A stretch of DNA of 64,000 nt from Dehalococcoidales bacterium (lineage in GTDB: Bacteria; Chloroflexota; Dehalococcoidia; Dehalococcoidales; UBA3254). Numbering within the stretch: position 1 is the stretch's first letter; every line of letters starts with the position of its first letter. Shown here piece by piece: positions 60,723 through 64,000 of this stretch. The stretch is taken from the NCBI GenBank assembly GCA_016926695.1, contig JAFGOB010000086.1, forward strand, positions 1 to 64,000, read 5' to 3'. The notes beneath the pieces were generated by a model. That model had not been told where the DNA came from. It searched no databases and worked only from the letters and a program-made list of their open reading frames with translations. Position numbers and translations under genes: made by a program.

Positions 60723-61172
60723 TTGCGTTACCTGGGTTTGGATGTAGGTGATAAGCGGACCGGAGTGGCGTTAAGCGATCCGCTGGGTATTATTGCCAGG
60801 CCGCTGCGGGTTTTCGATCGTACTGATGATGAAGCGGATATCGCTCTTATCATGGGTATAGTCAATCAATACCATGTCGAGCATATTATAGTTGGCTTGC
60901 CGAAATCCATGGATGGCTCAATGGGATCGCAGGCCGAAAAAGTAAGTCAATTTGCGGAAAAACTAAAACTGCGATCACCGGTTCCGGTAGAGTACAGAGA
61001 TGAAAGGCTGACTACGGTAACGGCCAAACAATTAATGCAGGAGTCGGGGGCGAAGAGGAACGGACGGAACAGGAAGGGAGAATTTGACGCCGCTGCGGCG
61101 GCTGTGATACTTCAGTCCTTTCTTAACGAAGCCAGACCGCTGGAATATCCGCCGCAGGACCCCGATTTTTAA
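60723..61172 (+). CDS. ruvX: Holliday junction resolvase-like YqgF/RuvX
   Basis: This 149-residue RNase H-fold protein (YqgF family) is named for a proposed role in Holliday junction cleavage; some members process pre-16S rRNA. It shows the acid motif LGLDVGDKRTGVALSD at the start, IIVGLPKSMDG near 56, DERLTTVTA near 96 and the last acidic site DAAAAAVIL near 123. The start codon is TTG with AGGGGGG just upstream. It follows alaS, a common order. Confidence 0.93.
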   Translation: MRYLGLDVGDKRTGVALSDPLGIIARPLRVFDRTDDEADIALIMGIVNQYHVEHIIVGLPKSMDGSMGSQAEKVSQFAEKLKLRSPVPVEYRDERLTTVTAKQLMQESGAKRNGRNRKGEFDAAAAAVILQSFLNEARPLEYPPQDPDF

Positions 61173-61214
61173 CCCACAGGTGGAAGCCCAGGTGCGTAAC
61201 AGGAGAAAAGTATC

Positions 61215-62234
61215 TTGGTCTGGATACAGTTTGCAGGCTGCCTGCTAATAATCGCCATAGCTGGTTCCAGGTTATCCAGGGACGCTGATGCAATTGCCGA
61301 AAAGACCGGGCTGGGAAGAGTCTGGATCGGTGTAGTGCTGCTCGCAACCGTTACTTCCCTTCCGGAGATCGCCACGGGCATCAGTTCGGTCACATTTATA
61401 AAAAACCCTGACTTAGCGATCGGAGACCTCTTTGGCGCCAGCCTGATAAACCTGACTATTATAGCTGTTATTGATGTGCTTTATACACGCGGCCCGCTCC
61501 TTCACCTCATGGGAAACAGCATTGTTCTGGCTACAATTCTCAGCATGTTTTTGTTGGCCGCCGCCGCTGCCTCGATATTTATGGCCAAAAGCATTTTCAC
61601 CCTGAATATTTTCGGCCTGGTGGGAATCTACTCGATAATACTACTCTGTTTGTATCTGGTGGCCCAGTACGTGCTGTTCCGTTTTGATACCAGGCAGAAT
61701 GCTGTTCCCGGTATGGTCAGCGGTCCGCTTCCGGGAGTCTCTTCTATTTCGCTGAGAAGGGCTATAATCTCTTTTTTGATATCTGCCCTGGTAATCGTAG
61801 GCGCCGGGATATGGCTGGGCTTTATCGGAGACCAGATAGCAGATGCTACCGGTCTTAAAGCCGGTTTTGTCGGGACCCTGTTTCTGGCTGTCAGCACTAC
61901 TGCTCCCGAGATGGCGGTCTCTATATCGGCTGCCCGGCTGGGAGCACTGGAAATGGCTGTCGCCAATGTTATCGGCAGTAACCTTTTCAATATCGGAGTT
62001 GTTATTTTCGTAAATGACCTGGTCTACGCTGAAGGGCCGATCTTCAAGTATGTCAGTACCGGACATATTCTTACAGCCCTTTTTGCTTTGATGATGAGCA
62101 GTATCGTGATCATTGGCGTTATATTCCGGCCGAGGACCTGGATGAAGAGCTGGGTGGGGATAGACTCCTCTTTGATTGCGATCATGTATGTCGCTGCCAT
62201 GGTGACGCTGTATTTCTTCGGAACTCACGGATGA
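61215..62234 (+). CDS. Sodium/calcium exchanger family protein (YrbG-like)
   Basis: This 339-residue membrane protein belongs to the cation/Ca2+ antiporters. Two alpha-repeats are clear: ATVTSLPEIATGISSV with GDLFGASLINL near residue 55, and AVSTTAPEMAVSISAA with VIGSNLFNIG near 225. Each provides the acidic residues that bind the ion. Ten or so hydrophobic segments are seen. The start is TTG with AGGAG 9 bases before it. It follows ruvX by 42 bp on the same strand. Ion specificity is not evident. Confidence 0.88.
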   Translation: MVWIQFAGCLLIIAIAGSRLSRDADAIAEKTGLGRVWIGVVLLATVTSLPEIATGISSVTFIKNPDLAIGDLFGASLINLTIIAVIDVLYTRGPLLHLMGNSIVLATILSMFLLAAAAASIFMAKSIFTLNIFGLVGIYSIILLCLYLVAQYVLFRFDTRQNAVPGMVSGPLPGVSSISLRRAIISFLISALVIVGAGIWLGFIGDQIADATGLKAGFVGTLFLAVSTTAPEMAVSISAARLGALEMAVANVIGSNLFNIGVVIFVNDLVYAEGPIFKYVSTGHILTALFALMMSSIVIIGVIFRPRTWMKSWVGIDSSLIAIMYVAAMVTLYFFGTHG

Positions 62235-62323
62235 TGCCAGTTTCGATTGCTGTATGATGTTCAGGCCGGAGTTCCCTGGCGGGTTCTCCGGCCCCGATGG
62301 CGTTGAACTATGCGGTCTTATAT

Positions 62324-62403
62324 CTAGTGTAGTGTCTTTCGGAAAGATTACCAATAATTTAGCTTTATTTCATTGTATAGAGAAGTCTGAGACGCTACAC
62401 TAG
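62324..62403. mobile_element. Miniature inverted-repeat element (MITE-like), copy 2
   Basis: The ends CTAGTGTAGTGTCT and, read inward from the right, CTAGTGTAGCGTCT match at 13 of 14 positions. The 80-bp element looks inserted into a CTAG with duplication of TA, the target of IS630. Its right edge includes the TAG stop codon of the DUF11 protein gene, which the insertion leaves in place. Copy 1 is at 10805-10892. Confidence 0.6.
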
Positions 62404-63146
62404 GTTATCTCAATGTGCGACTTTTTTCTGCGGACTACACCGATCATTATTCCACCAAAGAGTATGGCCATAATCCCTATACCCCATTGAGATACCCCGG
62501 GAGCGGCGGGTGGCTTTGATATCATGGTTTTGAATGTCGTGGCATCACCGGCCTTGTCCGTGTCTGGATCATCGCTCAGTCTGGTGCTTATATTGGTACC
62601 TTTTATTGTGGCCTGATTTGAAATTGTTATTATGTATACCGGATTATTTATTGCGACATTAAATGTGATTATCGCAGACGCACCGGCGGCGATATTTCCG
62701 ATATTAACCTCTACCTTTTTGTCTCCGGCTGTATTTCCCTGGATAACAGTCCCCTGAGTTTTCGTAACGCTTTTTGCCACCAGTGTTGTGCTGGAGTCCG
62801 GGGAATCATAGAACTTTACTGATTTGGCTGATGAACTGCCTTGATTGGTTATTGTCGCTGTGTACTGGATGATGTCTCCCGGGCTGATAGTTTTATTGCC
62901 GTCGACATCTTTCAACAGCTTATCAACCAATGTAAACACAATGCCGGATGAGCTTGCCTGTATTGGACTGAGAGAGTTATTGGCTTGATCCGAAATAACC
63001 GGCTGGATACCGGCCGTTTCAGCCGGAACAGTCCCCGCATCCGCGGTTTCATTCGCCTGAATGGGCATAGCGACTACAGCCAGCGTCACCAATATTGCCA
63101 GAAGCGCAATGATATACGGGGGTCCTGTTTTTTTAATCTTTTTCAT
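62400..63146 (-). CDS. Secreted DUF11-repeat protein with IPTL-CTERM-like anchor
   Basis: This 248-residue surface protein has a Sec signal (KKIKKTGPPYIIALLAILVTL, ending near PIQANE), then one DUF11-type domain at about 70-200 (DGNKTISPGDIIQYTATITN, GNIAAGASAIITFNV). After a Pro-rich linker the C-terminus is VSQWGIGIMAILFGG, a hydrophobic run and RRKK, like the IPTL-CTERM sorting signals. AAGGAGG lies 10 bases before the ATG at 63146; the frame runs further upstream without a site. A MITE-like element abuts its stop codon. It probably decorates the cell surface. Confidence 0.8.
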   Translation of the reverse strand: MKKIKKTGPPYIIALLAILVTLAVVAMPIQANETADAGTVPAETAGIQPVISDQANNSLSPIQASSSGIVFTLVDKLLKDVDGNKTISPGDIIQYTATITNQGSSSAKSVKFYDSPDSSTTLVAKSVTKTQGTVIQGNTAGDKKVEVNIGNIAAGASAIITFNVAINNPVYIITISNQATIKGTNISTRLSDDPDTDKAGDATTFKTMISKPPAAPGVSQWGIGIMAILFGGIMIGVVRRKKSHIEIT

Positions 63147-63359
63147 ATGAATAGTACCTCCTTGATTTTGTTTTTTCGATATTTTAAAAATTTGGTGTAA
63201 ATTTCCTATCCATGGCATAAAACGTGTTAGCTGTAATCACTTTACCCGGGTCCTCGGCAATACGCCGGTATTGCACGTTGCCATAGTAACAATAATAATA
63301 TCCAATGCTGAAAAAAAACTGAAAGCAGGATAAGAGTTTGCTGAATAACCGTAATTCGG

Positions 63360-64000
63360 CTATTCTGCCAGCGGAAGTCTGATGATAAATGTAGTTCCGA
63401 CGTCGGGTGTGCTTTGCACGCTTATCTCTCCGCTGTGTTTTGAGATAATGGCTTTTGTGATTGATAGACCGAGACCTGTGCCTGTCTGGTTTTCCTTGTT
63501 GACGCGGTAAAACCTCTCAAAAATCCTGGATAAGTGTTCAGGAGCAATTCCCTCACCGTTGTCCCGGACCGTGATAACGGCTTTTCCGTCTTTGCTGGCA
63601 GCCATGACCTGGATTTTTCCTCCCGGCGAGGTATGCCTGATCGAGTTCTCCAGCAGGTTCCAGAGTGCCTGCTCCAGCAGCCGCTCATCACACTTGATCA
63701 TCAAGGAAGAGCCCGGCAGGAATTCTATCTGCCTGTCCTCGGCGATAACCTGTGCGGCTTCAGCGGAAGAAAGGCACAGGGAGTTCAAATCGATAGTGCT
63801 GACATTTAACGCTGTCACTGCCTCCAACTGGCTCAGTTTGAGCATATCGTTGATAAGGTGAGTAATTTTATTAAGGGACAAACTCATGTTATCCAGGGCG
63901 TGTTTCAACTCTTCAGGATTATACCTGGCGCCCCGCTGCAGGACATCTACGAATCCTTTCAGCACAGTCACAGGAGAGCGTAATTCGTGAGAAGCATCAG
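63360..64000 (-). CDS. Sensor histidine kinase, 3' part (runs off the window)
   Basis: Only the last 213 codons or so are in the window. The H-box DASHELRSPVTVLKG begins at the right edge, so the phosphorylated His and all after it are present, while the input domain is beyond 64000. ATP-binding N box LWNLLENSIRHTSPGG, DNGEGIAPEHL, FERFYR and GTGLGLSITKAIISKHSG are complete. It phosphorylates an unknown response regulator. The 214 bp to the DUF11 gene hold no clear terminator. Confidence 0.92.
   Translation of the reverse strand, partial: DASHELRSPVTVLKGFVDVLQRGARYNPEELKHALDNMSLSLNKITHLINDMLKLSQLEAVTALNVSTIDLNSLCLSSAEAAQVIAEDRQIEFLPGSSLMIKCDERLLEQALWNLLENSIRHTSPGGKIQVMAASKDGKAVITVRDNGEGIAPEHLSRIFERFYRVNKENQTGTGLGLSITKAIISKHSGEISVQSTPDVGTTFIIRLPLAE

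Noticed and set aside
1..64000. CRISPR arrays, rRNA, tRNA genes and complete prophages
   Set aside because: No regularly spaced repeats, no rRNA-like stretches, no tRNA-like T-loop with matching stems and no phage genes were noticed by eye; a covariance-model scan would be needed to exclude small RNAs.

Overview
The window looks like chromosomal DNA of an anaerobic bacterium of the phylum Chloroflexota, most probably an uncultured member of the class Dehalococcoidia that lives by oxidising organic compounds. This is an inference. The signs are a BNR/Asp-box surface protein of the kind seen as the putative S-layer protein of Dehalococcoides, several conserved genes of unknown function, many CoA-dependent catabolic enzymes, tungsten and molybdenum oxidoreductases, a corrinoid protein, and no sign of aerobic respiration. 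No rRNA, tRNA, CRISPR array or complete insertion sequence was found.

Layout. Positions 1-8.1 kb carry two tandem molybdopterin enzymes related to the large subunit of pyrogallol-phloroglucinol transhydroxylase. Divergent from them are a class I CoA-transferase and a short-chain dehydrogenase. From 8.1 to 22.9 kb lies mostly housekeeping: radA, a phosphoesterase, ksgA-ispE, a metal ABC transporter (permease and ATPase) behind a decayed Fur-family repressor gene with an intact-looking operator, acetolactate decarboxylase, leuS, a YggS protein, an aldehyde:ferredoxin oxidoreductase, a URO-D family protein and a flavodoxin. From 23.3 to 29.4 kb come a flavoprotein disulfide reductase, a DUF169 protein, an acyl-CoA dehydrogenase homologue and a DUF362 protein with an EF-hand loop. 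At 30-32.6 kb are an HD-GYP protein, a corrinoid protein and a NYN-domain protein.

From 39.0 down to 32.7 kb a minus-strand cluster encodes an amidohydrolase, a fused old-yellow-enzyme/GltD-like iron-sulfur flavoprotein, a CoA-transferase homologue without the catalytic Glu and a crotonase without both canonical Glu, ending at a strong terminator. It reads as a catabolic module for an unknown cyclic or unsaturated acid. Then come a ThiF/MoeB-type E1 enzyme, the 1072-residue surface protein with a long leader, L25, a Trm112-like protein, a folK-queD pair, a 2-hydroxyacid dehydrogenase, a sirtuin, a DnaJ-like protein, two proteins of unknown function, a GntR/periplasmic-binding-like regulator, an archaellin-like protein, mtnA-mtnP, two exporters, alaS, ruvX, a cation exchanger, a DUF11 surface protein and the 3' end of a sensor kinase.

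How it fits together. The molybdenum, tungsten and flavin oxidoreductases, the CoA-transferases, dehydrogenases and crotonase, and the possible methyl transfer pair (URO-D protein and corrinoid protein) point to anaerobic breakdown of oxygenated, perhaps methoxylated, aromatic or alicyclic compounds. The substrates cannot be read from the sequence. Several promoters (radA, the phosphoesterase, the AEC transporter, perhaps ksgA) place the start codon at or within a few bases of the predicted transcript start with no Shine-Dalgarno site, so leaderless translation seems common. Two short elements with matching terminal inverted repeats flanked by TA look like miniature transposons.
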